Positions 26,149-34,305 of a stretch of 39,717 bases of DNA are shown one piece after another. The DNA comes from Haloquadratum walsbyi J07HQW2 (GTDB lineage Archaea; Halobacteriota; Halobacteria; Halobacteriales; Haloferacaceae). Under the pieces are notes generated by a model that made no database searches, was not told the origin of the DNA, and saw only the letters and a program-made list of their open reading frames with translations. Within the stretch, counting starts at the first letter, position 1; each line of letters starts with the position of its first letter. Where the stretch lies: the NCBI RefSeq assembly GCF_000415985.1, contig NZ_KE356561.1:3169862-3209578 (forward strand), read 5' to 3'. The translations under genes and the position numbers were made by a program.

Positions 26149-27114
26149 ATGAGCAATACTCATGCACATGATTTCACGGGAGATATTACACTCAATGGAG
26201 GTGAGGAAACACCGATTTCAGTTGTTGATGCTGAAAATGTTCATTTCAGACGGAATTCGGTCACTGGAAATGTCAAACTCGTTAACCCTGAATACGTATT
26301 TTCCTCTCAACGACCAACCGATCAGGCCGTCCAATCAGATGATATAGAGACCACCGTCAGTGGCTCAATCGAGGATATTTACGTCCCACACAACGGTATT
26401 GAGGGGACGGTCATTATCGATGGTGCAGAGGATGTGTATATTGAGCCAAATGCAATCAGCGGTAATATCGAGATTGTTGGAGAGGAACAACTCTTCTATA
26501 CTCAACTCACGGACTCTCCGTACGGACATGGTGTATACGACGCACACGGGGTCGGGTGGAAACGCTCTGTTTCTGTATCTGATCCCAAACATGGTGTCAG
26601 TGTTACCGGTGGTCGATGCACCGCAGAGATCACTGACGTGACGGCAGATATCGAAGTTATTGTATCTGGTTGGAATAACACAGTCGATATCACTGGGCGA
26701 ACAGCGACCGTTACGGTGTATTTACTTGGATCTCAAAACACCGTGAGGACAAGTCCATATATTACCATTGAGACAGATACACAGGCTGGCATTGAGAATA
26801 CAATCGAACAGGAACCAGTCCCTGCCAGTGATATTATTGAAACAACGAGAGAAGAAGCATATACTGGTCACCTACTTGGACGAGATACTGTTACATTTCA
26901 GGAACCGGCCACAGACAAGGATTATTGTCCTAACTGTGGTGCGAATGCGAATGCAGTCATCACCCGTCGTCAGGAGGATACATTCTTTATTACTAACACC
27001 CCTGTTTACCGATTTGATGCTGGAGGGAGTTCATATGAGTGTGAAAATTGCTCGCCTATTGCCGTTCCAGAGATACAGTTATCCGAAGAGGAGCGAAAAC
27101 AAGTGTTAGGCTAA
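26149..27114 (+). CDS. Bactofilin/DUF3060-like beta-solenoid with C-terminal zinc ribbon
   Basis: 321 residues. The first 230 are short beta repeats rich in G, N, V and I: GDITLNGG, SGSIEDIYVPHNGIEGTVIIDG, ISGNIEIVG, VIVSGWNNTVDI and LGSQNTVRT. The last part recalls DUF3060, and the overall layout recalls polymer-forming bactofilins. A zinc ribbon follows with C260-x2-C263 and C298-x2-C301, then a charged tail. There is no signal peptide, so it is cytosolic, possibly assembling at the inner membrane face. The start is ATG 26149 (the upstream GTG at 26137 is weaker). It is the last gene of the locus, 57 nt after the channel gene and convergent with the next one. Confidence 0.65.
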   Translation: MSNTHAHDFTGDITLNGGEETPISVVDAENVHFRRNSVTGNVKLVNPEYVFSSQRPTDQAVQSDDIETTVSGSIEDIYVPHNGIEGTVIIDGAEDVYIEPNAISGNIEIVGEEQLFYTQLTDSPYGHGVYDAHGVGWKRSVSVSDPKHGVSVTGGRCTAEITDVTADIEVIVSGWNNTVDITGRTATVTVYLLGSQNTVRTSPYITIETDTQAGIENTIEQEPVPASDIIETTREEAYTGHLLGRDTVTFQEPATDKDYCPNCGANANAVITRRQEDTFFITNTPVYRFDAGGSSYECENCSPIAVPEIQLSEEERKQVLG

Positions 27115-27131
27115 TCAATTAACTTATTTCT

Positions 27132-27614
27132 TTACTCAAGAAGAAGAAAACTAATTCCACCAATCGCTGCACTGACAACAGTTAGTATCAGTGTTACAAT
27201 GACACCCAATCCGAAAAGAGCTGGAGCGAAAGTAAGCCCAAAGACAAATCCGATTAATGCGGCAATCCCTGTTGCAGACAGTAATGACCCATTCTCGGTC
27301 TTAGCTCCGATAATTGATCCGGCTGCGATGCCTCCAATCCATGTCAGGGGTAGCGGAATTGCCCCAGTGATGAATGCCCCAATAAACATCATCCCGGCGA
27401 GAACAGCGGTACTGCGTGAATCGTCTCCTTGTCCCGTGTGTGTTTTTGAACTGAGTATATTGAACGTTCGCGTAAGCAAACCAGACCAACTACTACGGTC
27501 TGAGACTGGTCGAGGAGACACTCTAGACCCTGATCGTGAACTCGAAGTCCGCACAGTATCATCGCGATTCGTCTCTGTTGTTTTCGTTTGATCTTTTTGA
27601 CTTTCCTTACTCAT
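27132..27614 (-). CDS. Membrane protein with polar N-terminus (DUF5518-like)
   Basis: 160 residues from the ATG at 27614 (MSKESQKDQTK). The first 75 are hydrophilic and Ser/Thr/Arg-rich. The remainder has about four tightly packed hydrophobic segments rich in Gly and Ala, with PLPLTWIGGIAAGSIIGAKT. That short motif resembles haloarchaeal DUF5518 and related small membrane families. Function is unknown. It converges on the solenoid gene with a 17-nt gap and so is not part of that operon. Confidence 0.6.
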   Translation of the reverse strand: MSKESQKDQTKTTETNRDDTVRTSSSRSGSRVSPRPVSDRSSWSGLLTRTFNILSSKTHTGQGDDSRSTAVLAGMMFIGAFITGAIPLPLTWIGGIAAGSIIGAKTENGSLLSATGIAALIGFVFGLTFAPALFGLGVIVTLILTVVSAAIGGISFLLLE

Positions 27615-27703
27615 GTTAACGTATTCACACTCCAAACAGATGAATGTCTACTCTTCATCTTATCGTTGGTATAATAATAATATCCACAGTAATAATACTG
27701 ATC

Positions 27704-27815
27704 TGACATCCTCCCTGTGGTAAACGGCGAGCATTCGCCTACCGCTCTCAGCGGTTAGAACGGGAGTCCACACTGAGTGCCACGCTTTTCAGGGCGTGGG
27801 AGCTTACTATTCCGG
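27704..27815 (-). repeat. IS1341-type right-end scar
   Basis: On the minus strand the sequence ends in AGGGAGGATGTCAG, with GC-rich stem-forming sequence before it. This matches the right-end consensus GGGGAGGATGTCAA seen at 8375, 11216 and 29695. It faces away from the larger relic that follows and so belonged to a separate, now lost, minus-oriented element. Confidence 0.45.
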
Positions 27816-27829
27816 TGGTGATCCATACC

Positions 27830-28210
27830 TGATAAGATCTTTTTATCCACCGTGAGACGATGATTTTGATAAGGCTGATATTGACATCGACCGATCCTCA
27901 AGCGTCACTGCCCGGCATATCCGGTCTCGAGAGAACCGTCGGCGGTCGTCTTCATCAAAACGGCATCGGTCAAAAAACACGGAAGGAAGAGAAAAGTTTG
28001 CACGAAGGCGCCGTATAAAACGAGTTAATCGATTATAGAAATTCAAGGAGAACGCGTCTTTAGCCGCGGGATGAATCCGACACCGACAACGCCTCCACAA
28101 CCCACCGTCGATGGCAAGGCAGGATATTCCAATTCCACCTCCACCGACTCCAGATACTAACCTTTACCGTTACCACAGAGCAATTATAAGTACTTATACA
28201 GGCGTTCAGA
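27830..28210. other. Eroded sequence preceding the TnpB relic
   Basis: The frame DKADIDIDRSSSVTARHIRSREN, followed by KFARRRRIKRVNRL, runs on the plus strand to about 28040. It looks like the end of a broken basic protein, possibly another transposase tail. A stem-like CTTTAGCCGCGGGATGAATCC-type end lies near 28060-28078. I cannot name it with confidence. Confidence 0.3.
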
Positions 28211-29617
28211 ATGCTAGAAGTCCACCGCACCCATCGAGCGACAATCCTCAACCACGGACAACTAGAGGAAATGCTCGACTTGCACGGGTGGAGTGCCAGC
28301 AAACTCTACACTGGAACGTCGCTAACTACCACTCCCGCAACGTTTGGAAGGAGACGGGCGAGATTCCTGACTATCGCGAGCTTAAAAACGAGTTGAAGAC
28401 TCACAACAAGTACAAGCGACTGCACAGTCAGTCCAGTCAGCGAGTTCTGGAGGAACTCGCTGAAGCCTTCAACTCGAACTCGTGTCGTGGGACGGAAAGA
28501 GGAAATCCGATGACTGAGCGAACCCGCCCGGCTACCGCAAACAAAACTACTACGACAACCAAGGCTGTCGCGTCCACGAAGAACACCCACGGAGCACCGT
28601 GACGTGGAAACAAAACGGCATCACACACGACACGACACGACACGACTCGAAGAACAACCGCCTTCGCCTTCGCCTCTCGAAGGGCCCACACCACAACCAA
28701 CACCCGAAAGCGTGGGAATACATCCTTGTCGTTGTCGAATACGAGACACGCCCCGGCGTCACCGTCGACAACCTGCAACAAGTCCGTGCCGTCTCCGACA
28801 AGGCAAAACAACGTTGGGAACTCCACCTCGTCTGCACAGACGAAATGGAAATCGAGACACCCACGGCTCCCGGCAACGAAACGGCGGGAGTTGACCTCGG
28901 TTCGGTATCTGTAACTTTGCCGCCGTCTCATACAGCACGGAAGAATCCGACCTGTACCCCGGAAACCGTCTCAAACAAGATGGATACTACTTCCCGAAGG
29001 AAATCGCCAACTGCGACGATTCGGGCGGCGAACGAGCCACTCGGCTCCACGGGAAGTAGTCAGAGTGCCGAAACCATTTTGTCCACTCCTTAGCGACACA
29101 CATCATTGACCGGTGTGTCGAGCAGGAAGTGAGCCGTCTCAACATTGGGCAACTCGCTGGTGTCCGCGAAGACGACACCGACAACGACAACGGCGAGTCG
29201 AAGAACTGGGGTCTGGGTCGGCACGGCAACCTCGACCTGCACGGGTGGGCGTGGGCGTGGGCGTTCGACCGATTCTCAAACATCCTCGAATACAAGCCGA
29301 CGGCTGAGGGCATCGAAGTCGGCGAAGTGTCAGAGCGCGACACAAGCAAGACATGACGTGTTGTGTCTGCGGGACAGAAGACGACAGTCAGCGTGACGTG
29401 GTCTCTCTTCTCTGTCCGTGAGTCGTGTGATGCGGCGTTCAACGCTGATGTGAACGGGGCGGGGGCGGAGAATATCCGTCTCGACCTGATCAAAAGTAAC
29501 TCCGAGTCTTCGCCCAATTTGAACGGGAATAGGAGTACCAGCTCGGCTGATTGGCACAGCCCGGAGTCTACCTTCACGACTTGTCCTGCGGATTCCAACC
29601 GCAGGGTCAAGTGGTAG
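28211..29617 (+). pseudogene. TnpB (IS1341/OrfB) pseudogene, near full length
   Basis: All parts of a haloarchaeal TnpB can be read, but across several frames. They run from MLEVHRTHRATILNHGQLE and WNVANYHSRNVWKETGEIPD, through HPKAWEYILVVVEYETRPGV and TAGVDLG (RuvC-I). INIGQLAGVRED (RuvC-II) follows, then VSERDTSKTCCVCG (zinc finger) and CDAAFNADVNGAGAENIRLDL (RuvC-III). It is broken by frameshifts, many caused by tandem duplication of 5-6 bp. An example is TCGGT at 28897-28901 and 28902-28906 just after the RuvC-I Asp codon. In intact elements TnpB is an RNA-guided nuclease of IS200/IS605 transposons. No TnpA is present. Confidence 0.88.
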
Positions 29618-29695
29618 ACTGCAAACCCTCATATCCCAACCCAAGCGGTGCAGTGCCGTGGGATTCCTCCGCGGTTACGCGGAGGAGGATGTCAA
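29618..29695 (+). repeat. Right end of the TnpB relic with terminal hairpin
   Basis: After the TnpB stop region, a perfect 8-bp hairpin CCTCCGCG (29666-29673) with CGCGGAGG (29678-29685) and a 4-nt loop is followed by AGGATGTCAA, ending at about 29695. In TnpB elements this segment forms the 3' part of the guide (omega) RNA, and the guide would be read from the flanking DNA beyond it. Confidence 0.65.
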
Positions 29696-29900
29696 TCTAC
29701 ACTCACTACACCCAACACATCAATGATCATAATCGTCATCATGATTCATATCTGTAAAACGATACATAAATGCCCGTTCACCACAGATTATATGTATGCA
29801 TAATAACGTGACTCGACTAATTTCTATAGCTCCTCAATTGAGTAAACGAGGCGCTGCGCTCGCATATGTACCGTCCAGACTGGCTGAAAACCAATTATAA

Positions 29901-29904
29901 GGAG
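29901..29904 (+). promoter_or_regulatory. Shine-Dalgarno of the 29913 gene
   Basis: GGAG ends 8 nt before the ATG at 29913. It is one of the few clear ribosome-binding sites in the window and fixes this start. Confidence 0.5.
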
Positions 29905-29912
29905 TAGAATAT

Positions 29913-31661
29913 ATGTCATCAGACAATGACTCCATTCTTCCTGGGTCCAGTAATTTGAATTCACTGCTTAGTTCTGGTGCCGGTCCAGACCCATCTCCGT
30001 TGTCATTAGCGCTACGAATCGGAGTCGTAGTTCTCGGACTTGTGATCCTCTATCTTGCCCGACCAGTGATTCATTTCTGGGTCTATGGGATGTTATTCAG
30101 CCCGACTGGACTCATTCTCTTTGGAACCGCAACTGTTGGCATCGCCGTCGGCATATTACTGTTTTTATTCCCCGGATTTCGAAGCGCTGTCAGATTTAAT
30201 GACATCAATGTGGCTGGAACTGCGATTGTGTTCGTTTTCTTTCTCTCGATTGGTGTCGGAGGGATTACCGGAATATTTGAAAGTAAGAGTCTTGCTGAGC
30301 GGACAACAGTGAATGCCGAAGAGATCGACGAACTCCCAGCAATTGCTGAAGAGAATCCACGGATTGTCCCACGTCCGGTTTCTGATGTTCAAACACGTGG
30401 GTCGGTTTCTTATCGGCAACATCGACTTGGAACAAGCGATATTGCCCGCTCCCCAGATGGGTCACTGGTCTGGAGTTATGCCATTGAGCCTGACCCATTC
30501 CGTATCCAACTTACGGGGAATCAGCGAGGCGTGCTACTGAGCGATATGACATCGATTGAGAACCGCAGTATCTCTGCGTTTGACGACCAGGACTTCAAGC
30601 ACGGACAAAATATGTTTTTGTTCCGATCAGCAAGTTGGCAACTCAAGACAACTGGTGGCTACTGGAGCACATATCAGGATGATCCTGTTGAGTTTGTGCA
30701 CGATGGAACGGCATACATGGCGTATCCAAAAACCGGTCATGAGTGGAAGCTGACCCCAATTCCACATACGGTCCCAGTCTGGGATGGCGTTGGGCTTGTC
30801 CATCCAGACGGCACGATTGAGCATTTATCACCTGAGGAAGCACAGGATAGTGAAGTGCTCGATGGACAGCGTCTTTACCCACTGACACTCGCTCGTGAGG
30901 AGGCTGAATCACTCCGGTTCCGAAATGGCATCATCAATCAACTTTCTGTTGTTGGGTCATTCCGTGGTGTTATCGAACCCGCATCACTCCCAGTCACGGC
31001 GAGTAATGAACAGCCGTTTGTTATTGATACAGAGACAGATGGAATGACGTACGTGATGGCGATGGAGCCATTCGGTGAGTCAACTCGTGGTCTTGACGAA
31101 GTGTGGTTGTTTGACGCCGATAGTAATGAGCGGAAGGTATTCTCAACCGGTCGAGAGACTCTGCTTGGTCCTGAACGGGCGGTTGGGATTGTTCGTTCAG
31201 AGGATAGTCGAACGAACTGGGCTGGTTCTAATGGAGATGGGCAATTCAAAGTTGTTGAGCCAATCCCAGTTATTATTGATTCTCAACTGTGGTGGCATAC
31301 AAAGGTATCACCAACAGATAACACTGCTGTGACGCGAAATGTATTTGTTAACGCTGACACTGAAGAGGCGATTGAACTCGGAGAGACTAAAGACGTCGTC
31401 TCGTTCCTTGCCGGCGCGTCAGTTACTCCTGTTGCAGATCAAAATAACGATAGCGCAGAGCAGACCGGGACCGCAACGACTGCCTCAGGTAGCGATAATA
31501 TTGGATATGTAATTGTTGTTCGCGACGAGAATGGAAACGTTATTGACCGGATTCAAGTTCCGGAAAATCAAACCGCGACGATTGAGAGCATCCAGCGCAA
31601 CACAACAGTAACGACACCAACTGCTTCGGAATCGTCAGCAACGAATAACGCAACATCCTGA
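29913..31661 (+). CDS. Large membrane-anchored protein with soluble domain, function unknown
   Basis: 582 residues. After a polar 30-residue start come three hydrophobic segments (about 32-50, 60-85 and 98-122). A long soluble part of about 450 residues follows. Conserved-looking stretches include NPRIVPRPVSDVQTRGSV, YRQHRLGTSDIARSPDG, YIPHTVPVWDGVGLVHPDGTIEHLSPEEAQ and LDGQRLYPLTLAREEA. The tail is Thr/Ser-rich (TGTATTASGSDN, TPTASESSATNNATS) and contains NGNVIDRIQVPENQTATIE. The soluble part probably faces outside, since the low-complexity tail is typical of haloarchaeal exported domains. I recognise a family resemblance among haloarchaeal hypotheticals but no function. The start is well defined by a Shine-Dalgarno. 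Confidence 0.75.
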   Translation: MSSDNDSILPGSSNLNSLLSSGAGPDPSPLSLALRIGVVVLGLVILYLARPVIHFWVYGMLFSPTGLILFGTATVGIAVGILLFLFPGFRSAVRFNDINVAGTAIVFVFFLSIGVGGITGIFESKSLAERTTVNAEEIDELPAIAEENPRIVPRPVSDVQTRGSVSYRQHRLGTSDIARSPDGSLVWSYAIEPDPFRIQLTGNQRGVLLSDMTSIENRSISAFDDQDFKHGQNMFLFRSASWQLKTTGGYWSTYQDDPVEFVHDGTAYMAYPKTGHEWKLTPIPHTVPVWDGVGLVHPDGTIEHLSPEEAQDSEVLDGQRLYPLTLAREEAESLRFRNGIINQLSVVGSFRGVIEPASLPVTASNEQPFVIDTETDGMTYVMAMEPFGESTRGLDEVWLFDADSNERKVFSTGRETLLGPERAVGIVRSEDSRTNWAGSNGDGQFKVVEPIPVIIDSQLWWHTKVSPTDNTAVTRNVFVNADTEEAIELGETKDVVSFLAGASVTPVADQNNDSAEQTGTATTASGSDNIGYVIVVRDENGNVIDRIQVPENQTATIESIQRNTTVTTPTASESSATNNATS

Positions 31662-31734
31662 TCACTATGATCTGCCGTTGCTACTAGATCAAAAATGAAT
31701 ACGTATTTTCGGTCATGAATGCTCACGTCAACTA

Positions 31735-31790
31735 CCGCTCCCTACTCGTTCGCTTTGCTCACTCCTTGAGGAAGGGGACTCCACTCAAAT
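31735..31790 (-). repeat. TnpB-element end scar
   Basis: AACTACCGCTCCCTACTCG, followed by a GCTCACTCCTTGAGGA-type stem and a G-rich run, matches the layout at 4127-4180. Both resemble the C-terminal/right end of haloarchaeal IS1341 elements read in reverse. Only the end remains. Confidence 0.45.
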
Positions 31791-31849
31791 ATGTTGAACA
31801 GTGCGTGACAATTGATCTGAGCGATTTCGCACCTACTTGATAGTTGCTC

Positions 31850-32473
31850 TCAGACCGTTCTACCGAGCGCTGTCTGGAGGTGATCATCCTTAGAGATTGC
31901 ATGCCCACTCGCGTGACCATTGAGCTTCGCAGCGGCGGGTGACTCCCGAAGCGTTTCATCATCATATCCAATCTCATCAAACACATCCGATAGTGCTGGA
32001 TCCGTACGAAGACTGTGTTTTTGATGATAATCTTCTGCAAGATAGAATCGAAAGAGGGGCTCAATACGAGTCCCAATAGCGTCGGCAGTAAAACCACGTT
32101 CTCCAAGGAATGTATTGAGCGTTTCTCGCTGTTCTGATGTCGCTGGCAGAATGAGACTCTGATACTGTGTTTTTCTTATCTGCTGATTTGGTCGATGATT
32201 CTCGAAAGCCCGACTCAACAGTTGTTGATATGAAAGGACTGTTGGATCGTAGTCAACCTGAAACACCTCAGTATGGTCTCCAAGATTGTGATACGTCGGG
32301 TCAGACTTCCTCCCACCGGCGTAGCCAACTCGTGTCCGGATAGCACCATCGACTGCACCGAATTGCGCCTCTGGTCCCCAGAAACACCCCAAACCGAAGG
32401 TTGCAGTCTCCGTCTCGTCATGACCCAGCGCAGCACGATCATACTCCTCAATGAGTGTTGGTGTTAGCGTCAC
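31850..32473 (-). CDS. msrA: Peptide methionine sulfoxide reductase MsrA
   Basis: 207 residues. The catalytic motif GCFWGPE has the nucleophile Cys30. Other MsrA hallmarks are TRVGYAGG, YHNLGDHTEVFQVDYDP and AEDYHQKH. MsrA reduces the S-epimer of methionine sulfoxide in oxidised proteins and needs thioredoxin-type reductant. No second resolving cysteine is visible near the C-terminus, so it may be a one-cysteine type. It lies 32 nt downstream of msrB on the same strand, forming a repair operon that covers both sulfoxide epimers. Confidence 0.93.
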   Translation of the reverse strand: MTLTPTLIEEYDRAALGHDETETATFGLGCFWGPEAQFGAVDGAIRTRVGYAGGRKSDPTYHNLGDHTEVFQVDYDPTVLSYQQLLSRAFENHRPNQQIRKTQYQSLILPATSEQRETLNTFLGERGFTADAIGTRIEPLFRFYLAEDYHQKHSLRTDPALSDVFDEIGYDDETLRESPAAAKLNGHASGHAISKDDHLQTALGRTV

Positions 32474-32505
32474 AAGTGTATGATAGATTAAATTTGAACA
32501 GTGTG

Positions 32506-32913
32506 TTATTCGTCAAAATCCAGTGCTTTGCCATTAATACAGTAGCGCTTCCCTGTTGGCTCTGGTCCATCGTCAAATACATGACCTAAATGACCTTCAC
32601 AGGTACTACAGATGACTTCAGTTCGAACTCTTCCGTGACTGCGGTCGGGTCGTGTCTCAACAGCAGTTGTATCAGCAGGAGCCCAAAAGCTTGGCCACCC
32701 GGTTCCGGACTCAAATTTCTCATCTGACTGAAACAGTTCTGAGTCACAACCAGCGCATCGAAATACACCGTCTTTGCTGACTTTCAATAGATCCGATGTG
32801 CCTGCGCGCTCAGTGCCTGCTTCACGCAGGATATGATACTCTTCTTCATTCAGCACGTCACGCCATTCTTCATCGCTTTCCGGTACATCATTACTAATCC
32901 GACTTTCAGACAT
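32506..32913 (-). CDS. msrB: Peptide methionine-R-sulfoxide reductase MsrB
   Basis: 135 residues from ATG 32913 (MSESRISNDVPESDEEW); a longer in-frame ORF from 32979 adds a non-conserved lead. The zinc site is CAGC and CSTC. The substrate loop SGTGWPSFW and the catalytic RYCINGKALDF near the C-terminus, with the nucleophile Cys, are all present, as is GHLGHVFDDGP. It reduces methionine-R-sulfoxide in proteins. It is first gene of the msrB-msrA pair. Confidence 0.93.
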   Translation of the reverse strand: MSESRISNDVPESDEEWRDVLNEEEYHILREAGTERAGTSDLLKVSKDGVFRCAGCDSELFQSDEKFESGTGWPSFWAPADTTAVETRPDRSHGRVRTEVICSTCEGHLGHVFDDGPEPTGKRYCINGKALDFDE

Positions 32914-33090
32914 AGTATAAATATAGAACTCGGGACGTTTGAAGTTGGCTTCATTTGCAATACAGATGATGGCATGCAATCTCCAAAGGCGGAAACATAC
33001 TTACCGATAATCTGGACCTCAATTAGAGCCTGAGAGCATGATCGTATAATTAGTAACTGATTTCGACGTACTCATGAGTTCCACCACGAG

Positions 33091-33399
33091 CTATCGCGTT
33101 TCAGTTTCTACCCAGTTAGCAAATGAGTCAATAACATCAATTTGATCAAACCGTTCGATGCAGGGCACATCGTTTGTGTGCCGTTCAGTAAGCTCTCTTT
33201 TCAATTCTGGATATCGCTCTGCTGTTGTTTTCGCGAATAAGATAGCCTCCTCCTCATCTTCATACATTTCATTTTCCCATCGATAAGTGGAATCACAATC
33301 AACGATATTCACGCATGCAGCTAATCGTTCCTCAACCAGAAATTTGGCTAGTTCACTCGCTGTCCCTCTCGGGGCTGTGATATATACAGTAGTCATCAT
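33091..33399 (-). CDS. cutA: CutA1-type divalent-ion tolerance protein
   Basis: 102 residues, the standard CutA1 length. Characteristic segments are VYITAP at the N-terminus, LVEERLAACVNIVDCDSTYRWENEMYEDEE, and HTNDVPCIERFDQIDVIDSFANWV at the end. These follow the family pattern (AACVNI...S.Y.W.G, HPY..P.I). CutA1 proteins are very stable trimers linked to copper or other divalent-metal tolerance, with an unclear molecular role. The start is Met1 or Met2. It is separated from msrB by 177 nt and probably independent. Confidence 0.92.
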   Translation of the reverse strand: MMTTVYITAPRGTASELAKFLVEERLAACVNIVDCDSTYRWENEMYEDEEEAILFAKTTAERYPELKRELTERHTNDVPCIERFDQIDVIDSFANWVETETR

Positions 33400-33572
33400 T
33401 CGAATGGTGTTGTCCTTTTCACTAAAATTCGATGAAAAACAGGTCTGCGTTCATATCGTCGCTTGCTCGACATGGTCTCGCAAACTACCTCAAACGAGTA
33501 CAATGTGGTCTGTCACCGTAAATAAAAAATACACTGTGGTGGCATCTCACGATTCTATCGTTTAGTGCCAAT

Positions 33573-34001
33573 TTAAAGAAAACCGTTGGTCAACGGATCA
33601 TCGCTCATATCACGCTGGATAGAAATCCAATGTGTCACACCCGAATCCTCGGTCGGTTGAAGCGCATCAATCGACCATCGGACTTTGTATGCTTCACCGC
33701 TCTTTCGATAATTTGTTGTTTCCCCAATAAAGCGTCCTTCTTCAGATAGACTTTCCGTCAGCTTATCAATCACATGTTGACTGGTTTCCTCACCCTGTAA
33801 CATTTTCGGCGTCTCTCCAAGTGCTTCTTGTTTTGAGTACCCAGTCATCTGCTCGAAGTACTTGTTGACAAACAGAATTTCTTCCTCTGGCTTCTCATGT
33901 GCAGGACCAGCTGTAATCATAATACATTCTGGATAGTGATCCAGAACCCACCCAAACGTTCCATCGTCACTGATCTCTGAAACTATTTCTTCATAGTCCA
34001 T
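33573..34001 (-). CDS. Single PAS-domain protein
   Basis: 142 residues containing one PAS/PAC domain: PECIMITAGPAHEKPEEEILFVNKYFEQMTGYSKQEALG, then GETPKMLQGEETS, then FIGETTNYRKSGEAYKVRWSIDAL and HWISIQRDMS. The layout resembles LOV-type PAS domains, but the photoactive Cys of the NCRFLQG motif is absent (TPKMLQG). No kinase, receiver or DNA-binding domain is attached, so it must act through a partner. A role in redox or light sensing, as in haloarchaeal bacterio-opsin activators, is only a guess. Confidence 0.85.
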   Translation of the reverse strand: MDYEEIVSEISDDGTFGWVLDHYPECIMITAGPAHEKPEEEILFVNKYFEQMTGYSKQEALGETPKMLQGEETSQHVIDKLTESLSEEGRFIGETTNYRKSGEAYKVRWSIDALQPTEDSGVTHWISIQRDMSDDPLTNGFL

Positions 34002-34099
34002 TATCGCGATAACACTAACGTACCGTACTAGTATAAAATACTGGATACTCAGATTAGCAGTGCTTTCCTTGGATTATTACACAATATGATTACATTAGC

Positions 34100-34247
34100 C
34101 GATGTGTTGATTGCTATTTTCTCTCACAGAGAGCGCATAATACTCTGCATCTCAAAGTCGGTGCGACACGCTCGAACAACTCGCTGAGCGATAGTTTACC
34201 AGCTGAACACGGCGAATACCACAGGGCTTTGATACTGATGTGACCCC
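34100..34247 (+). repeat. TnpB-element right-end scar, second type
   Basis: The 24-nt end at 34224-34247 (GGGCTTTGATACTG followed by ATGTGACCCC) is the same as 35493-35516 except for one base. The latter closes the neighbouring TnpB pseudogene, so this is the right end of another lost copy of the same element type. The upstream 120 nt carry no readable coding sequence. Confidence 0.5.
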
Positions 34248-34305
34248 ATGGCCGCGGATGAAGCCAACATGACACTGATACAAGGCATAATAAGTATACG
34301 CAGTA

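Noticed and set aside
28437-28931. 164-residue minus-strand ORF inside the TnpB relic
   Set aside because: The opposite strand aligns with TnpB in several frames; this ORF is its shadow and has no recognisable motif.
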